NCBI GenBank assembly: GCA_002794775.1
Contig: NBAY01000155.1
Span: 1 to 42,487 of the forward strand
Length of the DNA stretch: 42,487 nt
Reading direction: 5' to 3'
DNA from: Porodaedalea pini
Taxonomy: Eukaryota; Basidiomycota; Agaricomycetes; Hymenochaetales; Hymenochaetaceae
The notes under the pieces were generated by a model. It saw only the letters and a list, made by a program, of their open reading frames with translations. It had not been told where the DNA came from and ran no database searches. Positions 1 through 9,639 of this stretch are shown one piece after another (the stretch's first letter is position 1; the number at the start of each line of letters is the position of its first letter). Position numbers and translations under genes: made by a program.

Positions 1-465
1 TGGTATACAACCACCAAAGATGCAGGCAGATTTAGGTGGATGCCAGCAGTACCCTTGACGCCATCAGTATCCTCTTCCATCATCCTACCTAGCAAACCAG
101 GAGAATACTGCACTCCTTGTCAAGACTCATCACCACCCCCACCACCTGCTCCAACAATGTCGATGGGTTTCACCGACCAACAGAAGCACAAGTTAGTGGC
201 TATGATTCCGATGGCCTTTGCCCAACAGAATACACAAGCTGTGCCTGCTGCACCTTCAGTCAATGTCACCAAGCCACATGAATACTCCGGAGGTCCAAGC
301 TACCTCAACTTCAAAAGAGAAGTCACCCTCTTCACATTGGTGAACCCTGGTAAGTTCCCAACTTTGATGCAGAAGATCCTGTTTGTCCTTTCCTACCTCA
401 AAGGTGGAAATGCGTCAACATGGGCACAAAACTATGTTGATAAGTTCACAACGGCAGGAGTGATG
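1..465 (+). pseudogene. Gag fragment of a D-like chromovirus lineage, fused to element E pol
   Basis: This is an open frame from the window edge, with an internal ATG at 157. Its protein resembles the N-terminal part of the element D gag (22357-23433): a shared stretch runs through YLxFxREV, SYLKGGNA and TWAQNYV. The resemblance continues upstream of the ATG, with a WY-T, GR, W-PA pattern and DSSPP. At about 462-468 the D-like sequence stops, and the frame continues directly into element E RNase H (ALHD-RIYLIGLDHF), which lies mid-pol in E copy 2 at about 35465. E protease and RT are therefore missing here. I infer a recombinant, perhaps from template switching or a deletion joining two elements. 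The gag lacks its C-terminal half and zinc knuckle, so it is not functional alone. The family assignment is firm; the mechanism is inference. Confidence 0.8.
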
Positions 466-2240
466 GTGGCCCTCCATGACACACGAATCTACTTAATAGG
501 ACTGGACCACTTCTACATTGAAGTCGATGCCAAGTACATTAAAGCATGATCAACAACCCAGATATCCAGCCAAATCCGACGATCAACCGGTGGATTGCTG
601 GAATCTTATTGTTCCACTTCACAATTATCCATGTACCAGGCACTCGGCATACAGGCCCAGATGGACTCAGTCGATGAAAGCGAGCAGACACTGACCCTCC
701 AGATGACGAAAACTATGAGGAATGGATCGACAACCAGTATGCTTTCATATTTGTAGCATACACTGGAGACATTCCTCCCGCTGCCGACCCTCCCACCATT
801 CCCTGGACAGCCGCAGCAGAATCGGCCAATCAAGAGTTGATAAAAATCAAGGAGTTTCTCAGCGACCCAAAGAAACCAGAAGACATGACAGACAACAAAT
901 TTTGACACTTCGTAACAAATGCAACTCGGTTTTTTGTCGCAGATGGACAACTCTGGAGGAAACGATACTCGGGACCACACCAACTCATACTCACACGAGA
1001 TCGCCGATTCTCAGTCATGCAGTCAGCACACAACGACCTGGGACACAAAGGATTCTTTTCAGTACAACTACAAATCCATGATCGATTTTGGTGGCCCATG
1101 ATGAGTTCCGACATACATTGGTTCCTGAAGACATGTCACTTGTGCCAGACTCGGCAATTCACTCACGTACGAATCCCGCCAAATGTCCCAACACCAGCGC
1201 CACTATTCGCCAGGGTACACATAGATGTGATGCTCATGCCCAAATCAGGGGGATTCAGGTATATCGTCCAGGCAAGAGACTCGCTCACAGGCTACCCGGA
1301 ATTCTGACTCTTACGCGCTGATAACTTGAGATCGATCGCCAACTTCATATTTCAAGACATCATATGTCGATGGGGTTACAAACACGAGATCGTATCAGAC
1401 AACGGTCCATCATTCAACGGCGAAGTAATCAAGATGTTGGCAAGATACGGAGTCCACAATATCCAAATCTCCCCTTATAACTCAAGAGCAAACAGAATTG
1501 TAGAGCGGCGCCACAGGGACCTTCAGGAAACACTGATGAAACTTGCTGGGAATGACGAAGCTCGATGGTCACAACATGCATACCATGCCATATGGGCGGA
1601 GAGGATCACGATTCAGAAAGCAACGGGATATTCGCCATACTACATAGTCCATGGAGTCCAGCCGATCCTTCCATTCAACCTGGCCGAACAAACGTACATG
1701 TCACCAGTATATATGTCGAAGGTATCCCAGTCAGAACTACTCGCGGCAAGAGCAAGGGCACTCCAGCGTCGACCAGAAGACTTGAAACGAGTACACTCGG
1801 CAGTCATGCATGCTCACTTCAAATCAATCCAGCTATTCGAAAACACTACCAAAACACGATCCGAGACTATGACTTTGGCCCTGGAGCCTTGGTTCTGGTT
1901 CGAAACTCACGAATCAACATGGAACTGAGCTGGAAAGCCAAACCCATAAAACCTCGGACCTATGGTACTTGTTTGCCGAACAACTGGAGGATCGTACATA
2001 CTCACAGAACTCACAGGCGCAGTCTTGGCACTACAATACATGGCATTCAGAGTCATCCCGTACCACCCCCGAGCAAACATATCAACCCCAGTCACCCAGA
2101 TAGTGGAGCAAACCAACTCAGAACTCGACGATCTAGCCAATAAACATTCAAAAATCGAAGGGGAGGAGCTCGGTGCCAAGGATCGGCCACAACCAACAGA
2201 AATCCTCGACACCGACTCTGGAACTGAATCCAAATCATGA
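463..2240 (+). pseudogene. Element E copy 1: RNase H end and integrase of Ty3/Gypsy pol (decayed)
   Basis: The order is the RNase H C-terminal part (463-690), a linker, then integrase. The integrase HHCC zinc-binding region is at about 1017-1160 (HNDLGH, then CHLC). The catalytic core has the first Asp in HIDVM at about 1220, the second in SDNGPSF at about 1398, and the Glu in IVERRH at about 1500. A C-terminal tail ends in TGA at 2238-2240. Lesions include a 1-nt deletion near 546 compared with copy 2, in-frame TGA at about 903 and 1305, and a 1-nt deletion in an A-run near 1842 that shifts the tail. It matches 35465-37241 along its whole length. Integrase would join element cDNA to the host genome; this copy cannot make a full protein. 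Downstream, it converges on the antisense gene that ends at 2455. Confidence 0.9.
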
Positions 2241-2454
2241 TACCCCTTATTCCCCTTAATATTTGTACTCATTCCGTTTTGTTTCACACACTAAAACCCT
2301 ACTCTCAAACTTTGAAACTGCAAAATCCACAAAAACAGTTCTTTACCGAGCCTTGAACAAAGCCGAGTCTTAAATCTCTCATCCTAAAGCACAGTGTAAC
2401 ATGGTACCAACCATAAACTAAATTCCTTTTAATAAATAACAACTAAACTATTTT
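2241..2454. other. Convergent spacer between pol and the antisense gene (E copy 1)
   Basis: This 214-bp AT-rich stretch lies between the pol stop and the stop of the antisense gene. It has no coding potential that I can see. By position it should hold 3' ends for both transcripts. The same spacer is at 37242-37458 in copy 2. Confidence 0.6.
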
Positions 2455-5400
2455 CTACTTCCTCCTTTTTCCTTTTTCCTTCCTCTTCTTCTCCTTTTCT
2501 TCTTTCTCCTCCTGTTCCTGAACAGTCCAATAGTTAATGAAAGATTCCTTGTCAAGGAATGGCATAGGCGGCATCCAGTCTTCAACCTCCTCGTATTCAC
2601 TGAGACGACGCGTGAGCTCCTCGACACAAGCCTCATACGCCTCAAGACAACGACGGATGGCGGCCTGATGCTCGCGAATCGACACGCAAGACTCGGCGAC
2701 ATTCCTAGCCAACGCCCTGACCAGGACGTCGATGGAAGCTGCATCTGAGTAGTCGGGCACGTCGCCGAACTGCCAGACCGTGCTGCCAATACTGATCGGG
2801 TCCGCCATGGAGAGCGCGAGAGGAGCGAGCTGGGTACCACCACGCTGCCCGCGGAACTGATTGAAGATGCAGCACGCCTTGTTCCACGAGCAGCGAGTGC
2901 ACCACCGACTCTTGGGGACAGCATCGCATGACGCGCCCACGACAATGCAAGTGTCGCAGGTGAGGGCAAACTGAACAGTCCGCCCTAGGTGTACCCCACC
3001 TCCGAGCAAATCTGGGTCCAGGCCATCAGAGACGGCCTCTTCGGGCTTCGTGTCCCTTGCAGAAGATGCACCCACAGCGCGCGGAACCTTGGATGGACCA
3101 GGACGGGAAGGGCCTTCGTTGCCGCTAGATTCAACCAAAACCAGCTTTTGCTTCGTCCCAGGCTTCGTAGGAGGGATATCGTTTGTCACCGCCTCAGGAC
3201 GTGCGTGCGAACCACCAGCCTACATGGGAAACAATCAACCATGAAGATCGGGATTGGCACAGAAAAGAGAACTCGCCTTTGCCACCTCACGCTGTACCTT
3301 CGTGGATGAGGTGCTTCCGCCGACTGTCGAAGGATCGGCTTTTACAGACCCAGCTGGCACAGCCAGGAAAGGAGAGGTGGAGGTCCTGTAAGGGGGCGCA
3401 GCAGGCCCACCAGGACCTCGACAAGACACGGCACTTGCATCCGAGCCAGCCCGAGGCAACGATGCGGGAGAGACGACTTCCCTGCTTTCTGCACCCGAAC
3501 GCGCGAGGACAGGATGAGGGCGAGGCTGACGCATACGCGACCCATGATGAGGCAAAGGCGGGACTGACTGAGTAGGCACGGAAGGGCTCGGTTTCTATGA
3601 CAAATCAGCAAGTAAAAAAATATATATATATACACTCACAGCAGACGGAATCGGCAGAGGAGGGCCGACCATACGAGAGAGCCGTCCCTGGAGCTCCTCA
3701 TCGGTCGCAGCAGGATACAGCACGCATAGCGAATTGTGCACGCCCCTCAGTTTTGCCGTGTGCTCCTCCTGTTCCCGGGCCTGTTTCACCTCCAGGAGCG
3801 CCCTACGCTTGACCCAAAATAGCACCTCTTGCGCAGCCTGCTCGGCACACTCGGTGTCCTCATGTGCCTGATGCTCTACCCTCTCCTTGGCCTCAGCGGC
3901 AGCGCGCTGTGGAGATCCCGATGCCGCTGGCCTCAGAATCGGCTCTATTAGGTTCGACTCGACTCAGGACAGTCTTACAAGTATCCCCGACGCATTTCAG
4001 GACAGTTTCAGTGTTTGGCAGTATTAACTCGACGCATACAGCTTGGTTCTGCACTGGTGAGCCACCAAAGTCCATTTTGGGTCACATCTGGTATTGTTCC
4101 GAGCCTCCCAAAGCTTAATTACTCATGTTCTCGAGTTATGGCTCCGAGTTCCGGCTGTTTGGTTTTGTTTGGCTAGAGCCTCCGGTCTGTCTTTGTGTCC
4201 TTTGTACGCCGCTCAGAGGCTCAACCCTCTGTTGGTTATTTAAACACTCATGTAAATGTCTCAAAAATACAAGTTTAGTTCCCCCGAGTCAGTCCCAGTC
4301 TTTAGTTCTTGTCTCCGTTGCCGTTCAGTGTCGTTCCATCCGTTCCGTCCATTCCGCCTCGAGTCCAGTTTTCGGTCAAATCTTGCTTTCGCTATATCAC
4401 CCTCAGTTCTAAACCGATTCTCGAGCTCTCTTCAGATTCATAATCTCGTCAATAATCGCTTTCTAATACTGTCCTGTCTTGCACGATTCCGAGCCCGCGT
4501 CATAGAGCTACGAAAATAGCTTTTGGTTCCGGGAGTTCCGTGCGTTCCGCCAGCCACAACCAGTGCAACTGCCATATCTCCGTCAATTCTGCACCGCATC
4601 TCGAGATCTTTTCAGATTCGGAATTGTCTCGACGAATCGTTTCGATTACTGTCTTCACTGGCGAGTTTCCGAGCCCGGGTTGTCAAGATCGAAGTTGCTC
4701 TTTGTTCTCCGACCGCATTTAGGTGCGTTTTGCCGGTCGCCCTTTGTACTCGCACCCCCGAGTCGACACCTAGTCCCGAGTATTCCCCTACACTTCCCTA
4801 CACTTCCTGACACTATCCCCTCCATCAGACACATTAGAGTGAACCCCCAGTGGCCGAACTCATCCAGGTCTGAGTCCCCCTGTAGACCCGTACCATCACC
4901 TTTCAGCGCGCACGCTCAGCAGCAATGAGCTCGTGTTTATGCTTACGCTCGGCCACCTTCTCCTCCTCCTCAGCAATAAGGGACCGGAGACGCTTGGGCA
5001 GCATCTCCTCGGTCGCGTTCTCCACCGCCTCCTCGAACTCGGTCTGGAACACGTCCAGAAGGACGTCCATCATGGTAAAAGAAGGGTGGGTGGCCTTTGC
5101 ACACTTGGAAACGCCATCCCACGTGGTAGAAAGGGAGCGCTAGAAAAGGTGTATCAGAAGCGAAAACAAGAAAACAAAAACAAGCGGCACACCCAGGTAG
5201 CCTGCACATACGCCATCACCACCTCACAACCATCCTCGCCTGACTTCTCGAGATCGTCCAATGCCGAGTTGAAGTCTTCCATACGTGACAAGAACAGATC
5301 ACGCTGGACAAGACTCGGCAAAACAGACTCGGCAGGAGGAACACCAACTTCCCCGGTGGTTTCCCCCTCTTTGCCCGCTTCTACACCCAATGAGGACGAT

Positions 5401-5609
5401 GGCAGCTGCAATGGACGTGGGAGATCCACGCTGACGAGCGCACCTCCCACGTCTCGGTTGCCGTCGTCAGGCTCCTGCAAAAGGGCTGGGGTCACTGGCA
5501 CGTGATTGTCAGGCCCCAGCTTCCACCGTGGCGGTGTTGAAAGTCGATTCCCATCTTTGGGAGATGCAGGGGGCCATGGAACGGGCTCGGGAGGTGTAGC
5601 AGTGTCCAT
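2455..5609 (-). CDS. Antisense multi-exon gene carried by element E, with Zn2Cys6-like cluster (copy 1, split by solo LTR)
   Basis: I do not recognise a named family. On the minus strand, exon 1 starts at ATG 5609 and is open to about 5212; a probable intron ends at CTAG (5140). Exon 2 (5139-3640, interrupted by LTR A1) is rich in Glu, Ala, Lys and Arg and probably coiled coil. Intron 3639-3595 is GTGAGT to ATAG with branch CTGAT. Exon 3 (3594 to about 3270) is Pro/Ser-rich. The last exon (about 3195-2455) has cysteines spaced CX2CX6CX8CX2CX6C (residues about 82-110 of the 244-aa ORF), the fungal binuclear zinc-cluster spacing, then an acidic helical part and a Lys/Glu tail. The exact 5' splice site of intron 1 and the exon 3/4 junction are uncertain. 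The same gene is in copy 2, so it belongs to the element. A DNA-binding or regulatory role is inference only. Confidence 0.65.
3908..4905 (+). mobile_element. Solo LTR, family A (A1), 998 bp
   Basis: The sequence starts TGTGGAGATC and ends CACCTTTCA, so it has TG...CA ends. It is flanked by the 4-bp duplication GCGC (3904-3907 and 4906-4909). The uninterrupted site is visible in E copy 2 at 41012-41015 (GTGC). A second copy, A2, has exactly the same length. TTATTTAAA near 4237 is TATA-like. No internal region is present, so this is a solo LTR left by recombination. It sits inside the coiled-coil exon of the antisense gene. Orientation is arbitrary. Short ORFs inside it are not considered genes. 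Confidence 0.92.
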
Positions 5610-6377
5610 CGAAAGGGTAAGGCAAGACAGAGGAGGTGGTAGTAAAAAGTAGAGGATGACACGTTTCGAAAATTACGATGATCTCTACCAACAACAATCA
5701 TGCCCCCACGCTACCAGACCGGAACAAGCGCCGTGATCGCACTCAAGAAGCACAACGTGGAACCCGGTCATTTCAAGATCACCGAAGCGCCCGAAACGGT
5801 TCTCGACGATCACACACCCCAAAAGCCAATCACACGCGGATCCAGACCACACCAAATACAGCACGAACCCGCCGATCACTCACAATGAACCCAGGCACAC
5901 ACCAAACACCAGCAGCTAACTGCAAGCCCGCTCCTACCAAAAAGGGACCCCGAGGCATGCAACACACAAATACTCAACGGAAAACGAACACCAAAGAAAA
6001 TAACTACGCCGAACCAGGACCACCAAACAAAAATCACAACCAGCAATACAGAGACACGGACTGGTACCAAACACACAAAATATGAAACATTGGACTAAAA
6101 AGACACGCAAATCTGCCGATTGACCAGCCGCCAACCATGAGAAAATGACACCATCGCTGTCACGAATCACCCACCGAAGACCCAACTGAAGCACACAAAT
6201 GAATCGCCCGAAACACACAACGAATGCGAACTCCGCCGACTGACGGCATGATCAATACAGAGAGGTCCACCTGATACAGACACACAAACGACTCAGGCGA
6301 CGTAACTGTCCTTAAAAAGACACGCCGTTACTGAAAGCGACAAAAAGAAAAAGAAACAACATCCGACCCTGCCCACA
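5610..6377. promoter_or_regulatory. Divergent intergenic region between the antisense gene and the 292-aa ORF (E copy 1)
   Basis: This 768-bp stretch separates the minus-strand ATG at 5609 from the plus-strand ATG at 6378. It is A/C-rich on the plus strand and holds no convincing ORF. By position it is a candidate bidirectional promoter for the two passenger genes. I found no clear TATA box. It is conserved in copy 2 (41713-42478) with many transitions. Confidence 0.45.
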
Positions 6378-7256
6378 ATGGAAAGTACTGACATTACCCC
6401 TCCCCATGCAATCGTCCTCAAGGGCATGGCACACTGCATGCCCAACCCAACACCTGGTGACCTTGCACTGGTCAACCCTCGCCCGACGGGGGTCTCGCAG
6501 ATAGTCGTGTACGACCCGGCAACGACCTCATTTGCCAAGTTCATGGTGGAACTACTGTTCGCATTCGACAAGCTCATGCCCACAGACCCGACTCTGATAT
6601 ATGTGGCCTACACGTTCTGCACACCCGAAATACAAGAGCGACTCTCGCAGTCACCCGCACTCACTGGAGGTTCGTGGTCTCAATTCTGCACTGCAGTCGC
6701 CATAGCCAGCCCCGATTGCAAGGGGCTCACGCAACTCGCATACAAAGAAGTATACTGCATGGTGTTCAGATGGATCGCGAGCAGGAAGGCAACCTCCTAC
6801 GAATCAGCCCTGACCCTCTCTCGGTTCAACACCACAGTAACGGTGTCCTACGTCCAACCGGCATACCTCAGCCAACTGTACGAAGCCCGGGAATTGCTGA
6901 TTTCTGCAGAAGCCGAGCAGGCCAACTTCGCAGCGATGCTCGAAGACGCTGAGCAGGAGTGTACAGCACGCGAAGCACAACAGTTGGCCCTTCAGGAAAC
7001 AGCAATCTCGATGGCCCACCTCACCGAAACCACTTGGGAACAAGCCGTCAAAGCCCACGAACTACTCTCACAGTTAGTCAGTCAACTCAATGAGCACCAC
7101 ATTGTACCGATCAACCTGGGCAAGCACATGAACTTGATCGCGTCGTGGAACGACTTCAATGCAACGTTTGCAGCCGAGTATGGAAGGATCGCACAGGAAG
7201 GATCAGCTATGACGGACGGGCAGGCTAAAGCCAAACACCCGGTGCATTTCTCTTGA
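6378..7256 (+). CDS. Uncharacterised 292-aa protein encoded by element E, downstream of pol
   Basis: I do not recognise this protein. The ORF is open from ATG 6378 to TGA with no lesion, although pol of the same element is badly decayed. Residues 1-60 are Pro/Thr-rich with PHAIVLKGMAH. The middle is mixed alpha-helical with aromatic residues and scattered Cys. Residues about 165-235 are rich in Glu, Ala and Gln (ARELLISAEAEQ, then AREAQQLALQE) and likely form a coiled coil. There is no signal peptide and no membrane segment. It lies between the divergent region and the 183-aa ORF, inside the 3' part of E. Copy 2 begins the same ORF at 42479, right at the window edge. It could be a structural or envelope-position accessory protein, but nothing in the sequence proves that. 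Confidence 0.6.
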   Translation: MESTDITPPHAIVLKGMAHCMPNPTPGDLALVNPRPTGVSQIVVYDPATTSFAKFMVELLFAFDKLMPTDPTLIYVAYTFCTPEIQERLSQSPALTGGSWSQFCTAVAIASPDCKGLTQLAYKEVYCMVFRWIASRKATSYESALTLSRFNTTVTVSYVQPAYLSQLYEARELLISAEAEQANFAAMLEDAEQECTAREAQQLALQETAISMAHLTETTWEQAVKAHELLSQLVSQLNEHHIVPINLGKHMNLIASWNDFNATFAAEYGRIAQEGSAMTDGQAKAKHPVHFS

Positions 7257-7545
7257 AACCCCCCTGACTCAATCACCTCGTGTTACATTAGGCAAAATAG
7301 AGTACCCCCCCATTTCTCTTAATAACAAAGAACCCCGTTTTTGTATGACAACAAACACTGACCCTCTCTAAATTTACTTTCTCTCCACCAAATTTTTTTT
7401 TTACACCGAACATCGCACTAACTAATAACCCCGAGTCACTATAAAATACCCCCTCCTTTTCGTTCATTCAGAATCATCCGCTCTACAATATCCCCCTCTT
7501 GAATAATTCAACTTTGTCCTTCTTCACTTCTACCCTTCACTGACC
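7257..7545 (+). promoter_or_regulatory. Spacer with TATA box upstream of the 183-aa ORF
   Basis: The spacer is pyrimidine-rich and contains TATAAAATA at 7440-7448, about 100 bp before ATG 7546, followed by CT-rich sequence. This is a typical fungal core-promoter layout. It suggests that the last ORF has its own transcript rather than being part of the gag-pol RNA. Confidence 0.55.
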
Positions 7546-8097
7546 ATGCGCTCAGACCGAACCAGCGCCGAGTCTTTCTATGACAACCGAATCCTATGCC
7601 CGGATGACATACGCAGGGTTCACAACTGGTTGATATCATTCACACTTGCCGTCACACGCCATCACTCGCGTCAGGCCACCCTCGAGGACATCCTACGCCA
7701 CTCCAGATCTCACCAGCACTTCTGGCGCTCGATCGCCGAGCCTGGCATGAAGGTGCACGAGTTCTTCCTGCACCTGTACATGGTGATCGACGTCCAGTTC
7801 CGACCCCGACTGACCCTGATCAATAACCACACCAAGTATGTCATCAACCAAGGCCTGGAACTCCCGGTCAATCAGCGTCTACGTTCGGCAGTGACACACG
7901 ACCTGATCCGGATCGTGATTATCCCGTGGCACCCAGACCTACAGACGAGCATACACCACCCAGCCCCGTCAGTCCAACTCGAGAACCTCCGTGACATGGT
8001 CGCGCAACAGATAGTGCACATCACGAAACTCCAGGGTGCGATCTCGGCATTGATCGGTGAACCGTCAACCTCTTCTTCTTCTTCTTCGCACCATTAA
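7546..8097 (+). CDS. Uncharacterised 183-aa protein encoded by element E, next to the 3' LTR
   Basis: The ORF is intact, from ATG 7546 to TAA 8095-8097. I know of no family match. The sequence is rich in His, Arg and Leu and looks helical and soluble (LISFTLAVTRHH; HEFFLHLYMVIDVQF), with a Ser-rich end (EPSTSSSSSSHH). A late helix with MVAQQIVHITKLQGAISAL could form a coiled coil. A TATA box lies 100 bp upstream, and the 3' LTR starts 104 bp downstream. It is the last gene in the element, a position where some LTR elements keep accessory or env-like genes. I see no signal peptide or transmembrane segment, so envelope function is not supported. Confidence 0.6.
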   Translation: MRSDRTSAESFYDNRILCPDDIRRVHNWLISFTLAVTRHHSRQATLEDILRHSRSHQHFWRSIAEPGMKVHEFFLHLYMVIDVQFRPRLTLINNHTKYVINQGLELPVNQRLRSAVTHDLIRIVIIPWHPDLQTSIHHPAPSVQLENLRDMVAQQIVHITKLQGAISALIGEPSTSSSSSSHH

Positions 8098-8201
8098 AAA
8101 CCACAGAATGCATCGAACCTCACCCATTACACTCTCTTTAATTCCAATTCAACCACTTCTCATGTACACCGCAAACACTTTTTTTCTGGCCCCCCAGGAG
8201 A

Positions 8202-9056
8202 TGTAGCAATTAACCATTGCCTACACGCTGGCCGAGTCTTTCTCCCTTCATTTACACTACTCCTTTGACTCCCTTTACCGGCCACTGAACATTACCATCT
8301 ATTCATTCATAATTGGCGGCCAACTCTTTATTATAATTCTTGGTATGGACACGATCGGACGGACAGATGTCATACGAACTCGATCGGCACATGGATGACC
8401 GACTCTCATGGGCACAGGTGGAAGGAATTAGGCGAGTAGGACAAGGACGTGGGATATGGTTGTGGAGTGGTGGGAGACGAGAGAGCAGGTTGGGCACTAT
8501 CACATCACTCCACGACAATCGGCTGTGTGATGTGCGCAGGCCGATTGTTGACTCACCTTCACACCTGTTCACACAGACTCGGCCAAGTCTTGCACCGCTT
8601 TCTCTGCTTCAGTTTAGTATAAATTTGCGGTAGTGTGTAGATGGAATGATATAGAAAGATAGAGATAGACAGTACCCCTCTACCTCCGTACAGCAGCAAT
8701 CTACTACATGCGGTTCTACACACATCTTGCCTGACTCTCGCTCTGAAACAAGTAACCGCCGACTCTACTCCCGACTCTTGAAACAATAACCGCCGACTCT
8801 AGTCTTAAACTCTTGACTCCCTGCCAAGTCACCCTCCGAACGCCCTCAGCTGCTGTCATAAGTGCCAACTCTACCCTCCCGAGTCTTGGTCCAATCGGAA
8901 TCCTGCAGGTATCCGTATCGCTAAGTCTTCATATCTCGAACCTCGCTCTACTTAGGTTGTCCCTCTCGGTATACCGAGTCACCGCAGTCCCCCTTGGGTC
9001 GAACACGAGCGTTAGCCCGGATTGCCCTTCGGATTAGAAGAGTCTGCACCCCTACA
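8202..9056 (+). repeat. 3' LTR of element E copy 1 (855 bp)
   Basis: The LTR begins TGTAGCAATTAACC and ends CACCCCTACA, so its ends form the short inverted repeat TGTAG/CTACA. It is the counterpart of 28232-29062. TATAAAT at 8618-8624 is a TATA-like box kept as TATAAAG in the other copy. The sequence just upstream (CCCCCCAGGAGA) is only a weak candidate polypurine tract. The left LTR of this copy is outside the window, so the target duplication cannot be tested. Confidence 0.9.
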
Positions 9057-9336
9057 CCTATAAAATTCTTTCCTGTGTCTGTAAATTAAGTATATGACTA
9101 TACCAATATCTCCTGCCAGTTTGAAGCCAATCCATTCAGTATTCATGGTGCAGCAGCAAGATTTGTGTTCTACTCTGCAAGACCTGTTGTGAGAAAAGGA
9201 GGGTGGAAAAGAGCTTGAAGTGGAACACAAATCTTGCTGCTGCACCATGAATACTGAATGGATTGGCTTCAAACTGGCAGGAGATATTGGTATAGTCGTA
9301 TACTTAATTTACAGACACAGGAAAGAATTTTATAGG
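9057..9336. repeat. Foldback (inverted-repeat) element, 114-bp arms, 52-nt loop
   Basis: The left arm 9057-9170 (starting CCTATAAAATTC) is the reverse complement of 9223-9336, with one mismatch that I can see (AAGTATATGAC against AAGTATACGAC). Arms of this length and identity would form a stable hairpin. This fits a MITE-like foldback element or a recent palindromic duplication. The left arm begins at the first base after the E LTR. Just outside the right arm, TGTAGGGG mirrors the last 8 nt of the LTR. No coding sequence is present. Confidence 0.88.
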
Positions 9337-9639
9337 TAGATGTAGGGGAGCCATAATTTTTGAATCTCAGTGGAAATGGGTGAGAGAACAGACCAGCTGC
9401 ACTTGTTTGATCTCCACCCACCTACACAGTCAATTTATTGCTCCCTATTTTCATATTTCTGCTCCTGAGAACCATGCCTTTTTTTGAGTACTTAATGAGC
9501 AGGTACTGTGCAGAATTTACAGAGAAGATCAACATTTATTCTATTTTTTGATGTTTTGGCTCAGACACGGCACATTTCACATGAAATGCACGTGTCGCAG
9601 GACTTATGAAAACGGCTATAGCAGATGCTAGCTATCGTT
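9337..9639. other. Unassigned spacer
   Basis: This is about 300 bp of AT-rich sequence between the foldback element and the BTB gene fragment. I see no ORF and no repeat that I can assign. Confidence 0.5.

Noticed and set aside
4125..4810. Several 80-120 aa ORFs inside LTR A1 and the matching ones in A2
   Set aside because: Low-complexity Ser/Arg/Pro translations in overlapping frames of an LTR; no start context or domain.
7546..8097. The 183-aa ORF as an envelope gene
   Set aside because: Its position fits, but there is no signal peptide, transmembrane segment or cysteine pattern.
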